The notes: generated by a model from the sequence alone, not told the origin. DNA of 64,000 nt from Heterohyrax brucei (GCA_028571685.1 CM053141.1:78477833-78541832); one strand, 5' to 3'. Positions 35,407 through 48,405 are shown, counted from the stretch's first letter. Numbers and translations: made by a program.

Positions 35407-36485
35407 CTGAAATGGAAGAATGAACAAAACAAAACAATCCATATTCGAAAATCAGGAGGACTAGAAGTGACAGGGTGGGTCCAGTCAACACTCAGGAGGC
35501 AAGGTATATCATATTATAAAACAGTATTTCATTCATTACTGTAACTACAATGGCATCTACATATAAAAAGTTTATGTAATAACAGTTGTTTCAAAATATT
35601 TGTAGTAAATTATAAATCATAACAGTTTTTATGTTGACTGAAATATGAAAAGTGCATATATGACAAGACTACTAGATTATTTCTTAGACATTCTGGTGGA
35701 AAGTTATTATTGAAACCTAGATACTTAATAAGACAGTATAACAACAAAATGTCCTGTAAAACTGTCAGAGGCTTAAAAAGAAGATGCAAAAACTAATACC
35801 AGCAAGACCAAAAAGGGAGCTAAATTTTCCCCTTTTGCACAAATCACTGTCATAATATAAAAAGCCATGACCTTGATCTGAGTACTGGTTTTGACACTAA
35901 TCTAGGAAGCCAAGCCAGTGAGGAAACACATATCAAAATAACTTTCCAGATGATACACACTAAGTATCAATTCTGCACTGTGCCACCCAGAATACTTCTC
36001 ATTTAGATGCTCCACAGCTTGTCAATTTTTGTAGACAACACTCATATGATTATTCTGAATTTCAGAAAAGCTTTGACAATAGCTTTTCCAATTTTGATCT
36101 GACTAACCTGCTATACAAAGGAAACTGAGTACTGCAGAAGCTTCCTTAATGGACCACAATTAAACTGCTTCTACTTAAGTCTTTCCATTCAGTCCCACTG
36201 TAAAAAGAAAATAAATGAATGACTGAATCTTTGAGCCTACCTTCTCTCACCGCAGGCTACAAAGCCTCTGTTCCCATCAGGTAACTTCTGTCAGTACTCT
36301 CTACTCCTAAATCTCTTCCTGCTAGTTAAACTTGCTATTGTAACTACATAAATTACTGAAAATAACAAAGAAGCACAGAATACAAAAATTTTCAATGAAA
36401 ACTATGTTGCAAAAGATGTTCACTTGCAACTATGACTATGGAACTATCTTAACTTGCCTTTCCACTATAAACAACTAGAATGCTA
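35407..36485. other. Intron between exons e and f, unique-looking
   Basis: No repeat, gene or conserved motif could be recognised. The sequence is AT-rich. Confidence 0.35.
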
Positions 36486-36602
36486 TACAGGGACCCTCAT
36501 GGCCCAGTGGTTAAGTCTGAACCAGCCACTTTTGGCTGACCGTACTCTGTCCCATAGGGTTGCTATGAGTAGGAGTCAACTTGAGGGCAATGGGTTTGAT
36601 TT
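36486..36602 (+). mobile_element. AfroSINE (plus), internally deleted
   Basis: Copy with agggaccctcatggcccagt at the front and tagggttgctatgagtagga near the end; the middle is missing. Confidence 0.8.
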
Positions 36603-37188
36603 TAGATTTTAAACGAAACATATGGGAGGAAAACCTTAAAGACTTGGAAAATAAGTATTTCAGATCTATAACCCTTGAGTGAAGGTAAACAAATGAGGTA
36701 AGCCCTATGATCACCCCGGCTTTCGGTCTGTAGGCACTTTCCAGACTATAGCACAACATGGAAGAACCCAAGCAAGGCAAGGTGATTTGGCTGATTCAGA
36801 GAGATACAGATTAGAGTTAGGGAAGGCAGCAGTAGCTAGAATTTGCAGGGCATGGCACAGAGACAGGAAAAGACAAAAGCACCAGAAATCTATGTAAGAG
36901 GCTCCTTGAGTCATTATCTGAAAACTAAATTGCTAATGTGTAAGGTTAAATCTCTGAGACTGACAAAAACAAGCACCAAGGAACTATAGAAAGGGTTAAA
37001 GTCCCAGTCACGCTATTAACACGCTGTATGATGTCGTAAAAAAATTGTAACTACTCTTTAACCTCAGTTTCTTCATTAGTGTGTGGAGAAAGCTGAAACA
37101 CATAACCTCTGAATCCCTTCTAGTACCAGAATTGTGTCTGTAAGTTGTTTACATAAAGATACAGTAAAATATTCAAAATATGCCTCAC
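36603..37188. other. Intron between exons e and f, remainder
   Basis: Nothing recognisable was seen between the AfroSINE and exon e. Confidence 0.35.
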
Positions 37189-37298
37189 CATTTGTTGCTG
37201 CATATTTTTTATTTTTCCTGATCTGTTCTCCACTCTTGAGCTTAAATGAACGCACATTCTTCCTTTCACCTTCAGTCATTAAAGCAGAATCCTGCATG
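37189..37298 (-). CDS. ANKRD31: ANKRD31 coding exon e (basic linker)
   Basis: This exon has 110 nt, phase 2 to 1. The acceptor tttttcaag before CATGCAGG is chosen over a second AG five bases inside, because only it keeps the frame (AG plus C gives Ser, then MQDSALMTEGERKNVRSF). The second choice runs into a stop. The exon continues with KLKSGEQIRKNKKYAATN and ends in the first base of a glycine codon before gtgagg. The many Lys and Arg residues make this a basic linker just before the ankyrin repeats. Confidence 0.85.
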
Positions 37299-37717
37299 CT
37301 TGAAAAATAAATGTTTGTAAAATTGCTGTAATGTTCTCTACATTTATGGAAGATCATACAAAATTTTGACTCAAATTTTAAAACTCAAAGGTATCTTATT
37401 GAGCTACTTTCATGTTGAACGGCAGTTTTAACCACAGAAATGGTTTGTGGGTAACTGCAGGTAATTCTTGGACAGGCATGTCAATCATTGTATCTTTCAG
37501 CCTACTCTTTTTGCCACCTGTGGGCTTCGTCTTCTAGGGACAGTCACCTACAAGTGTGAGCATTCTGAGATTCCTGTCTCCTACCCCCATCAAGCTGGCA
37601 TGACAGTATCTACCTCACTTCCCAGGGAAAAAGAAGCAGAATCTTTTCAAAGTAAAAAAGGTCTGTCGTACAGAATGCCATTGATCAAAACCTGTAGAAA
37701 TACATATCTCAAATTTA

Positions 37718-37922
37718 AACCAAACCCACTGCTGTTGAGTCGATTACAACTCATATCTACCCCACAGGACACAGTAGAACTGCACCACACAGTTTCCAAA
37801 GTGGAAATAGTTTACAGAAGCAGACTACCACATCTTTTTCTCACAGACCAGATGGTAGGCTTGAACCACTAAATTTTTGTTTAGCAGCTCAGTGCTTAAC
37901 CACTGCAGCACCGGAGCTCCTT
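37718..37922 (-). mobile_element. AfroSINE (minus), long type
   Basis: An inverted long-form copy: aaaccaaacccactgctgtt tail, an inserted block with cagaagcagactaccacatc and tttttctcacagacc, and the end gcagcaccggagctcc. Confidence 0.88.
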
Positions 37923-37984
37923 TGCAGAAATAAAGTATCTAAAACCAGAAAAGTTCCTCAGAGGCATAAACTGTTAAGCACTTA

Positions 37985-38165
37985 AATACTAACCAAAACG
38001 TTGGTGCTATAAATCCATCAAGAATAATCTTGGAAGTCAGGCCTAGTGATCCGCTTCCAAAAGGTCACAGCCTTGAAAACCCTACGCAACAGTTCTACTT
38101 CACACATACAGGGTCATTATGAGTCAAAACTGACCCAATTGCAATTGGTTTGGTTCTGAGTTTTG
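37985..38165 (+). mobile_element. AfroSINE (plus), long type, diverged
   Basis: The copy has accaaaacgttggtgctata, the long-form block ccttgaaaaccctacgcaac, and the end gcaattggtttggttctgag. It lies 90 bp beyond the donor side of exon d. Confidence 0.75.
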
Positions 38166-38254
38166 GTACACTCACCCCGTGTTTTCAAGCACAGAATTAT
38201 CTGTACATTCTTTAGCATTATCTAGAGAAAGAAAGAGATAACTTAATAACATAC

Positions 38255-38535
38255 CTGGAATCCTTGGTTAAACATTTACTCTTTGCTTGATGCTCACAGC
38301 TAAACACGTTTCGTATAACTTTTTCTGGGATCTTATACACATCATCTACATGCTTTCCAGCTTTGTCTACTTTATTATTTTTTAGTCTTGATGATCTCCT
38401 TAAAGTACACAGAGTTTCCAGGTCAGAGATATTTTCTACTGGTTTTGAATCACCCTTGCTACTTAGTTGATCAGAAGAAGTGACATTTTTATGAGTCAAA
38501 GTCTGCAGTTCAAATAGATCTGGGCCTTCTGGAGT
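38255..38535 (-). CDS. ANKRD31: ANKRD31 coding exon d (basic linker)
   Basis: This exon has 281 nt, phase 0 to 2. The acceptor is catattacag before ACTCCAGAAGG and the donor is TCCAG followed by gtatgt. It encodes TPEGPDLFELQTLTH, then SSDQLSSKGDSKPVENISDL, ETLCTLRRSSRLKNNK and a basic stretch with VYKIPEKV. The block LCTLRRSSRLKNNK is the same as I remember in human ANKRD31. The run of Arg and Lys could act as a nuclear localisation signal, which is inference. The exon sits only 21 bp from the 5' end of an antisense full-length L1, so its acceptor environment has been rebuilt (see findings). Confidence 0.93.
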
Positions 38536-39355
38536 CTGTAATATGATGCAAATACAGAGGAGTCAAGATGGCAGACTAAACACATGTCTCCTTAAATCCC
38601 TTTGGAAACAAAGACCTGAATTGATAATTAAATGGAGCCTTCTGGACACCCAGTGAGCCCTAGGACACAGCATAGGACTGTTAATTTGGCCTTCATACCA
38701 ATGAACGGAAAACTTCCTCTCTTTCGCTAAACCCCACTCTTGGTGAGTGCTGGCTTTCACAGACCAAAGGTAACTTGACATTTTAACTTTTTTTTCTCTG
38801 TCTTGGCTAGCGGGTGGAGCTCGGACTTGACTGGCAGCTGGTCTCAGGCTCACTGCTGGTGGGATTGGCAGGTGAGATTGTCATATTTTGGGGGCCCAGC
38901 TTTGGACTCTGTGCATTTTGGCAAATTTGGCTTCTCCTTCTGCCTCCAGATTGACTGGCCTGTGCTGGGGCAGACAGGCAGCTTGTGCGGAATGCCATCT
39001 TCTTCCACACAGAGGCCTAAGTGGGACTGAATTCCTAGGCTGAGAGGCAGCGCCTACCTGGAGGAGAGAGCCTTTACAGCCATAAAGCAATATCCTACAC
39101 AGTATCATACGGCTGGGACCCAACAGCAGAGGACAGCGGGGAAGTAGCCCTTCTGTATTCTGAACTAGTTTAGAACAACTGGGGCTGGACGCAGAGATGC
39201 TTACTTTGCCAGCTGGGAAGACGGACCTGTACACCTGAAAACCTGACTGACTTTGGAAGTTGTCAGATACCTTTTATCTTTCATTTTAAGATGGCCCAGA
39301 GAAACAACTGAAGTCCATCCTCACAGCACCTCTCCGAGTCTCAACTGACTCACAT

Positions 39356-40269
39356 AATGCCCCATAAACAACAAACTCTGGAGAAAACCATAACCAAGAA
39401 ATGACTCATGGCTCTAGAAGGCCTCCAAAAGAAAGCACCTCACAACTTCCCAAAGAAGATTTTCTAAAACTATCAGAAGGTGAATACAAAAGGATTATAT
39501 AGAGAGCCCTCCTAGATCTTACACAAAATGGAGCAGAGCAAAATGAAAAATAAAGCAAGCTGTTCGATCTGATGCAACACCAGTACTCTGAAATCCAGCA
39601 GATCAAGAACAAAATCAAACACATAGAAACTACAATTGAGAGCCAAGAAAACAGAATGGAACAAATGGAAAAAAGAATTTCTGACTTGGAAGACAGAGCT
39701 ACTGACTCTAGCAACTATGAGGAGAAATCAGAAAAAAGAAACAAGAAAAATGAAGAAGCATTAAGAAGCATGTGCAACTCTTATTAAGAGGAACAATCTA
39801 CCATTAACTGGAGTTCCAGAACACAGAGAGTACTGTTGCTGAGCTGCTGACAGAAAACTTCCCAGAAATTATGAAAGAAGAGAATATAGACATCCAAAAT
39901 GCACATCGAATGCCATTCACTATAGATCTCAAAAGAAAGACTCCAAGACATAGCATAATCAAGCTTAACAAAATGAAACAGAAATAGAAACTCTTAAAAG
40001 CAGGGAGACTCAAAGCAAAGCTAACATTCAGAGGGAAACCCTATAGGCTTTCAACAGATTTCTCAGCAGAAACAATGCTGGCATGGAGACAGTGGCATGA
40101 CACATTCAAAGCCTTGAAGGATAAGACCTTCGAACCAAGAATTAGATATTCTGCAAAACTATCTTTCAAATACGAAAATGAAATTAAGACATTTGCAGAC
40201 TGTAAAACCCAAACCAAAGTTACAAGAAATACTGAAAGAATCTCTTGGCTTAGAAGAACAAAACCACTA
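39356..40269 (+). pseudogene. L1 (B) ORF1, broken
   Basis: It starts atgccccataaacaacaaac, parallel to the start of copy A. The coiled-coil region in 39,572-39,787 has MEQMEKRISDLEDRATDSSN. The C-terminal region (40,075 onward) has WRQWHDTFKALKDKTFEPRI. Several stops and frame changes interrupt it. Confidence 0.85.
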
Positions 40270-40709
40270 ACTTTATATTTTAGAAGCAAATACAGGAAGG
40301 ACACATCACCCAGAATCCTACTCAGTTAGGGAAGGATTGAAACTCAAAGCCATAACAGTGAAAGAAATAATCCAGTGATCATATCATGAAAACTATGATG
40401 TCATCATATTAAAAATAGGGACGTACTACAGTTGTTTATAGTCATTCCAGATGTAGAGGAAGTTGGTAAGAATGGTAGTAATAAAAATTGGGTTTATACA
40501 TAGTTTATTAAGGAGGATCTTAGGAGCAGCCATAAAGCACCATAAAGACACAATATATCAAATCAAGAAATGTAATACAGGAGTCTCAACAATCACCAAA
40601 CCAACCCTGAAAAAGGTGAAAAATCAACTCACAAAGAAGAATGTGCCAGAACAGATAAATAAGAAAACAGAAAAAACATGAGCACAAACACACACAAAAA
40701 CGTATCACG

Positions 40710-43700
40710 ATGGCAGGACTGAACACATACTTATCAATAATCACATTGAATGTCAATGAACTGAACACTCCAGTAAAGAGACATCAAGTGACAGCTTGCA
40801 TCAAAAGATACAACCAATCCATGTTACCTACAAGACACTCACCTTAGACTTAAAGATATGAACAAACTGAAAATTAAATGGTGGAATAATATATATCAAG
40901 CTAATAATACACAAAGAAGAGCAGGTATGGCAATTCTGATGTCAGATAAAACAGATTTTAATGTAAAAATCCACCATTGTGGACATGGATGGACACTACT
41001 GCTGAAAGGTTCAATACATGAATAGGACTTAAGAATGTTAAATATTTGTGCACCTAATATTAGAGCACCCAAATACATCAAAGGAACACTGACTACACTC
41101 AAAAATGAGATAAATCACTCCACAATAACAGTGGGAGATTTCAATGCTTCACTCTCAATACTAGGCAGATCATTGAGAAAAATACTAAATAAAGGCACAG
41201 AAGAACTTACTGCCACAATTAACCAAGTAGACCTCATCAACATATATAGAACTTTCTATCCATCAGCAGACAACTACACCTTCTTCTCCACTGCACATGG
41301 AACATTCTCCAGAATAGACCATGTGTTAGGACACAAAGCAATTCTCAACAAAGTCCATACCACTGAATTAATGCAAAGCATCTTCTAAGATCATAAGGCC
41401 ATAAAAGTCAAAATCAATACCACAAAAAAGCATAGACAGAAAGTGGAACTCATGGAAACGCAACAACATCTTGCTCAAAAACTCATGGGTTATATAGGAA
41501 ATCAAGGATGAAATACAGAAATTTATGGACTCCAATGAGAATGAAAACACTTCCTACCACAACCTATGGGATACAGCCAAAGCAGTGTTCAGAGGTCTGT
41601 TTATCTCCATCAATGCACACATCTAGAAGGAAGAAAGAAACCAAATCAAAGAACTAACCCTACAGCTTGAACAAGTACAGACAATACAACAGAGGAACCC
41701 CTCAGGCACCAAAAGAAAAGAGATAATAAAGATTAGAGCAGAACTAAACAACTTAGAGAATAGAACAATTGAAAATATTGAAAAGACCCAAAGCTGGTTT
41801 TTGAAAAGATCAACAAAATTGACAAACCATTAGCTAAACTGACTAAAGAAAAACAGGAAAGGAAACAAATAACCGAAATAAGAAATAAGAGGGGAGTTGT
41901 CATAACAGATCCAACAGAAATCAAAAATTGTAACAGAATACTATGAAAGACTGTACTCTAACAAATTTGAAAACCTAGAGGAAATGGACGAATTCCTTGA
42001 TTCATATCACCTACCAAAATTATCACAAGGTGAAGCAGAACAACTTAATAAACATACCACAAAGGAAAAGACTGAAAAACTCATCCAAAAACTAACAAAA
42101 AAATTCCCAGGGCCCAGATGGCATGACCGCAAAATTCTACCAAGCTTTTAGAGAAGAGTTATCTCCAATACTACTAAAACTATTTCATAGTGTAGAAAGG
42201 GATTGAATACTCCCAAATTCATTCTATGAAACCAGCATAACCCTGGTACCAAAGCTAGGGAAAGACACAACAAAAAAGGAGTACCACATCACTCATGAAT
42301 CTTGATACAAAAATCTTCAACAAAATTCCTGCCAATAGAAATAAGAACATATCCAAAAAATAATCCACCATGACCAAGTTGGATACATACCAGGGATACA
42401 AGGCTGGTTCAACATCAGAAAAATAACTAATATGATCAACCACATAAATAGCACAAAAGACAAGATAAAGTCCAACACCCATTCATGCTAAAAGCTCTGA
42501 GCAAAATAGGAATAGATGGCAAATTCCTCAAAGTAACAAGGTCCATTTATACAAAGCCAACGGCCTACATCATCCTGAATGGAAAGCGACTGAAACAATT
42601 TCCTTTTAGAATGGGAACTAGACAGGGATGCCCAATCTCACCTCTCCTATTCAACACTGTGCTAGAAGTTCTAGCCAGAACAACTAGACAAGACTAAGAA
42701 ATAAAGGGCATCTGCATCAGCAAAGAAGTAAAAATTTTCCATACCTGCAGAAGATACGATTGAATACACAGAGAATCCTAAAGATTCAATAATTAAACTA
42801 CTCAAGCTGATAGAAGAGTTCAGCAGTCTCAGGATACTAGATAAACATAAGTAAATCAGTAGGATTCCTTTATACCAGCAACGAGATTATTAATGAAGAA
42901 ATCACCAAATCAATACCATTTACTATAGCCCCTAAGAAGATAAATTATCTAGGAATAAATCTAACCAGAGAAACAACAGACCTTACAAAGAGAAATACAA
43001 GTCCTCACTACAAGAAACTAAGAGAGACTTAGACAGATGGAGAAACCTACCCTGCTCATGAATAGGAAGACTTAACATTGTGAAAATGTCTATTTTGCCC
43101 ACAGCAATGTACTTATATAATGCAATCCCAATACAAACTCCAGTGATATTTTTTAATGAGATGGAGAAACAAATCACCAAATTGTTTGGAAAGGGAGGAA
43201 GCCCCAGATAAGCACTACTGAAGAAGAAGTACACACTCGGAGGCCTCTCACTACCTGACTTTAGAACCTATGACACTGCCACAGTACTCAAAACAGCCCG
43301 GTACTGGTACAAAAAGAGATAGATCAATGGAACAGAAGTGAGACCCCAGAGGTGAAACCATCTTCCTATGAACAGGTGATATTTGACAAGGGGTAAAAAC
43401 AATCTCTTCAACAAACGGTGCTGGCAAAGTTGGATATCCATCTGTGCTAAACTGAAACAAGACCCGTATCTTACACCTTATACAAAAACCAACTCAAACT
43501 GGATAAGAGACCTAAATGTCAATCTAAACAATAAAGCTCTTCCATGAAAAAGTAGGAACAACAATGGAAGTTTTAGTACACAACGTAGACAGACTTCAAA
43601 ATCTGTCAAACCAACCACAAATAACAGAAGGCAAAATAGATAAATGTGGACTATTAAGAATCAAACACTTTTGTTCATCCAAAGACTTTATTAATATAGT

Positions 43701-44420
43701 TAAAAGGCCACCTACAGAATGCAAAAAAAATTTGGCAACTACATGTCAGACCGACGCCTGATCTCCATAATCTATAAGGTACTACAAAATATCAATAAGA
43801 AAAAGTTAAATTATACAATTAAGCACTGGGCAAAGGAGATGGACAGACACTTCTCTAAAGAGGAGATCCAGGCAGCCAAAAAACACATGCAGACATGCTC
43901 ACAATCATTAGCTATTAAAGAAATTCAAATCAAAACTACAATGAGATAGAATCTTATCCCTATAAAGTTGTCCATGATCCAAAAAACACAAAACAACAAA
44001 TGCTGGAGAGGCTGTAGAGAAAGTGGAATTCTCCTACACAGTTGGTGGGACAGCAAATGGTGCAACCTCTTTGGAAAGCAATCTGGCACTTCCTTAAAAA
44101 ACTGGATCCAGATATACCATTTCACCCCGTAATTCCACTGCTCAGAATATATCCTACAGAATCAAGGCCATTCACAACAACTGATGCATGCACACAAATG
44201 TTTATCACAGAACAGTCCACAACAGCAAAATGATGGAATCAACCCAGATGCCCAACAATAGAGGAATGGATAGGTAAACTACAGTATATACACTCAATGG
44301 AAGATTATGCAATGATAAAGAACAATGATGATTTTAGGAAACATTTCATAACCTGGTTTCAATTGGAGGACATTATTTTGAGTGAAAGTAGTCAGTGACA
44401 AAAGGACAAATACTTTTAAA
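40710..44420 (+). pseudogene. L1 (B) ORF2, broken
   Basis: ATG at 40,710 opens with MAGLNTYLSIITLNVNELNT, the standard ORF2 start. Endonuclease remnants (VGDFNASLSILG at about 41,130, FSRIDHVLGHKA) and RT remnants ([20 protein letters not shown] in 42,485-42,697) follow. The YADD-type motif around 42,745 is damaged. The C-terminal part ends near YPTESRPFTTTDA and about 44,420. Many disruptions make it inactive. Confidence 0.85.
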
Positions 44421-45600
44421 AACAGACTCACGCATAGAAGACTCTTTGATGGCTGCAAGGGTGGGATGGGAGGGAGGGCAAGAGGGGAGGGTTTAAATTA
44501 GTTGATAGAAATTTGGTTGGGTGAAATCTGTGACAGCATACATCAGAAGGAAAATCAATATTAACTAGAGTTCAACATAACATGATTACTCCTCCCATCT
44601 TAATCAAATATTACAAGGACAGAGTAGCTGGGGCGGGGGGGTGGCGCTGGAGATCAGGCTGTCAGGGGAAATCAAGGCCAACTGGCATAACTAGCGTTTT
44701 ACTAAGAGAGCCTTCTGCACCCCACATTGGTCACCGGCATCTGGGGTCTTAGAAGCTGCCAAGCTGGCATCTGAGGGTACAGCAAATTATTCCAACTTAG
44801 CAGGAACAGATGTTTACCAAGGATCAAAATGACATGGGGGAAGAGAAGCCAGAAGACAGAGAGATCCACATGAGTGGGTGACTACATCGATTTGTGGCCA
44901 GAACCAGATGGTGTCTGGCCACCACCAGTGATAGCCGTGGTGGAGCTCATAAAGTTGAGTCTCGGTGGCAACACAAGAATAAAAGGGCTGCACCCTGAGA
45001 TCTCCATTAAAAGATCAGAATTGATGGTCCATGGGCCTTAGAGTTCCCCTGTGAGTATGTCCCCCAGCCCTGATGCTGCCACTGTCCATAAATCATAATG
45101 GAGGTCACCTCTCAGACAGGAAAGGATTGGACTTGACGACACAGAGTCACCATATCATGTGTGCACTTTATGGTTCTTTGCATCTATAGGATGTCGTCCT
45201 GCTGACCTCTTACTGGAGTAAGGGGAATGGGTGGAGAGCAGGGGATAGGAGTTTGTAGGGAGAATAAGACATGTATGGAGCAGAGAGGAAGAGTGTGCTG
45301 TCACCAGGTAAGGAGAGCAGTGGGAGCTGCATGTAAGTGGGAATGCAAATTTATATGAGAATGTACATTTTCATTCATTCATAATAAAAAAAAAGATGCA
45401 AATGCATCCACAAATAATGATTTCACTTCAAAAAAATGCAAAACTAGAAGAAATTAAGTCTTGTCTAGTACCTCTGATTAAAGTAAATGCCTCCTATAGG
45501 ATGAAAGTTTAATAATTCATAGACATACGTACGTGAGCACAAGGAAAAATTTTCTAGTATTAATGCAATAAAGGATGATATAGATTCAAAAGCCTAAGGA

Positions 45601-46468
45601 CAATTATTATATGACACCCCTATGATAAAAACTTAAAAGCAGACTCATACATAACAGAAAAGACTCTTTGATACTACAAGGGTGGGGAGGGTGGGAGAGC
45701 GGAAGGGTGAGGGGCAAGGGGCGAGGGTTTAGATAGTTGTTAGAAATTTGGTTGGGTGACAAGAGTGGGTGCCTACATCGACTTGGGACCGGAAGAACCG
45801 GATGGTGGCCAGCCACCACCAGTGATAGCCACAATGGAGCTCACAGAGAGGAATCTCACTGGCAACACAAGAATAAAAAGGAGTGCATCCTGAGATCTCC
45901 ACTAAAAGACCTCAATTGATGGTCCAGCCGTTTTGGGGTTCCCCTGAGAGCATGGCCCCCGGCCCTGATGCTGCCCTTACCCATAAATTATAATGAAGGT
46001 CCACTCTTTGGACAGGAATGGACTGGACTTGGCAATGCAGAGTGACCATATATTGGATGCCCTTTATGGTTCTATACATCTACAGGATATTATCCTGCTG
46101 ACCTCTGGCTGGAGGAAGGAGAGTGGGTGGACAGGAGGGGAAAGGAGGCTGTTGGGAGGATGAGACATGTATGGAGCAGAGAGGAATAGTGTGCTGTCGC
46201 CGGACACGGAGAGCAGTGGAAGCTGCATATAGGTTGGCATGTAAATTTATACGGGAATGTACATTTTCACTCAGTCATGTTAAATAAAAAAAAAAGAAAA
46301 TTGGTTGCATGAAATTGATGACAATACACATTAGTAAGAAGATCAACATTAACGGGAATTCAACACAACTTGTGTACTCCTCCCATCTTAACCCAATATT
46401 GCAAGCACAGAGTAGATACACTTTCATTTTTTATTTAATAAAACTATCTTACCTATTAAAAAAAAAAA
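45601..46468 (+). mobile_element. 5'-truncated LINE-1 with apparent 3' transduction
   Basis: It begins with L1 ORF2-end sequence (tgacacccctatgataaaaa), passes through a 3' UTR with a gap at about 45,759, and reaches an A-run at 46,285-46,296. Beyond that lie another L1 3' UTR piece (46,300-46,415), about 40 bp of other sequence with AATAAA at 46,437-46,442, and a final A-run (46,458-46,468). The flanks agcctaagg (45,591-45,599) and agcctaaag (46,470-46,478) look like a target-site duplication, so all parts arrived together. Confidence 0.75.
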
Positions 46469-46478
46469 GAGCCTAAAG

Positions 46479-46910
46479 TAAAAAGCACACAAGTGAAAAT
46501 GATTTTCATCAGTATTCATTTTTGAAATTCAAGGGGAAATCTAAGGTGACTGTGGATACTTTAATTGCATAGGAAATGGGTAGTAGGGAATGATGAGAGA
46601 CACAAACATAAGAAATGTCGTACTTAGATCAATGGTCTACTTAGCCTGGTATTTTATTATTGACGCTGGCAGTGAAGTGACATTTTGTGGGACAAAACAG
46701 TTCATAACCTCCATTACACTCACTTTAAAAGGTTAATAATATATCATGAATGGTTCTAATTTCTCCTTGATAACCCATTATAGACTTAACAACCATAGAG
46801 GATATTTATGTTTCACATATATCATCTAAACCCTTCCTGTTCTTATTTATATACCCACCTTATAAAGTCTCTCAAGGTAACAAGTTCCACATTTTAATTG
46901 CTGTTCTTAT
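46479..46910. other. Intron sequence without recognised feature
   Basis: AT-rich, with no gene or repeat I can name. Confidence 0.35.
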
Positions 46911-47018
46911 GTGTTGTTAAGTCTGCTCTGACACCTAGAGATTGCCCAGTCCTGCGTCATCCTCACTATAGTTGAGCCCACTGTTGTAGCCACTGCGTCA
47001 ATTTATCTTAACAAGGGT
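46911..47018 (-). mobile_element. RTE 3'-end fragment (minus)
   Basis: Short piece with gttgttaagtctgctctgac and gttgtagccactgcgtcaat, the inverted RTE 3' region. Confidence 0.7.
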
Positions 47019-47184
47019 AAAAGAGTATGTGGTATGTTCTCAGTAAATCTTCCTACTTTTGTATTTTCTCTTCTGAAGATTTGCTATGTTCCCGCCCACA
47101 CTAGTCATACCAATTATAATTTCCTACACTTTACTCACACTCCTTCTTTTCAGATTAAAATACTAAAACATTTCTTTTCATGCC

Positions 47185-47341
47185 CTATACCCTGGTGGTG
47201 TAATGGTTAAGTGCTATGGTTACTAACCAGAAGGCTGGCAGCTCAAATCCACCAGCACTCCTTGGAAACTCTATGGGCAGTTCTACTATAGGGTCACCAT
47301 GAGGTGTAATAAATTCAACAGCAGTGGGTTTGGTTGGTTTG
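47185..47341 (+). mobile_element. AfroSINE (plus)
   Basis: Copy with ccctggtggtgtaatggtta, gctggcagctcaaatccacc and gtgggtttggttggttt. Confidence 0.9.
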
Positions 47342-47464
47342 TATACATCTGATCAGTCCAGTTCCTTTTCTGAAATTTATTTATATTTAGTCCTATTACA
47401 TGTGTTGTGAGATTTATTGAAGAGAATTGCATGGAATATTATTTCAAGTAAATGTGTTGCAGCA

Positions 47465-48405
47465 TCTAACATTCATCTGTCTGTCATACTGTGGTGGTTT
47501 GCCTATGGCTGTGATGCTGGAAGCAGTGTCACCAGGATTTCAAACACCAGCAACGCCACATATGGTGGACAGGTTTCATGGTGGAGCTTCTAGATTAAGA
47601 CAAACTAGGAAGCAAGACCTAGAGATCTACTTGCAAAAAAAAAAAAAATACTGGCCAGTTAAAACCTTATAAATAGTAGCACAACACTGGTATACTGTCA
47701 GAAAATAACAAACATGAAATATAACTCAGATCAACACACATGAAATACAACTGTGAAAGGGCTGCCTCCTCAAAGTGGAGTTAATCTTAATGATACGAGT
47801 AGAGTAAAACTTTAAGAACTTCATTTGCTGAGGCAGTACGATTCAAAATGAAAACAAAAAGCTCCAAATATCCATTAATAGTAGAAACAAGAAATATAAG
47901 AAGTAGGTTATCTAGAAAAATTGGACACCACCAAAAATAAAACGGAATGCATAAACATCCATATCCTATGCATTAGGGACTGGAAATGTACTGGTATTGA
48001 CCACTGTAAGTTGGATAATTCATACAGTCTAGATTGCGTGGTGTCACAGATTGAATTGCATCCCGCAAGAAGTGTGTCTCAGTTTGGTTGGGCCAAAAGA
48101 GAAAACAAATCTGTCTTGGAAGAAGTATAGCCAGAATGTTCCATAGAAGCAAAGGTAGTGAGACTCTCTTATACTTTGGACATATTCAGGAGGGATCTGT
48201 CCTTAGAGAAGGACATCATGCTTGGCAAAGCAGAAGGTCAGTGAAAAAGAGGAAGGCCCTCAATGAGATATGGCTTGATACAGTGGTTGTAACAGTGGGC
48301 TCGAGCAAAACAAGAATTGTGAGGATAGCAGTGCTTCTTTCTGTTGTACACTAGGTCGCTATGAGTTAGAACTGACTCTACAGTGCTTAACAACAATCCC
48401 ACCTC
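47465..48405 (+). mobile_element. RTE (plus), internally deleted composite
   Basis: The 5' part (47,465-47,870) has ggtggacaggtttcatggtg and the gagttaatcttaatgata block. A short endonuclease start is at 47,940-48,030, and the 3' part (48,095-48,405) has ggacatcatgcttggcaaag and aaaaagaggaaggccctcaa. At about 48,043-48,095 a scrap resembling the start of the MaLR-like LTR (cagattgaattgcatcccgc, then tcagtttggttgggcc) lies between them. Most of the RT is missing. Confidence 0.75.

Larger units (their letters stand above)
38557..45394 (+). mobile_element. Full-length LINE-1 (B), antisense to ANKRD31
   Basis: The 5' end gaggagtcaagatggcagac begins right after gatgcaaataca (38,545-38,556). The A-rich 3' end at 45,383-45,394 is followed by gatgcaaatgca (45,395-45,406), an 11/12 target-site duplication. 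The element holds a 5' UTR with one promoter-like unit, ORF1 and ORF2, and a 3' UTR with G-rich tract near 44,460-44,490. Many stops and small gaps show that it is not recent. Its start lies 21 bp upstream of the acceptor of ANKRD31 exon d. Confidence 0.92.

Noticed and set aside
37285-37293. Alternative acceptor (gcatgcag) inside exon e
   Set aside because: It breaks the phase with exon d and meets a stop at once.
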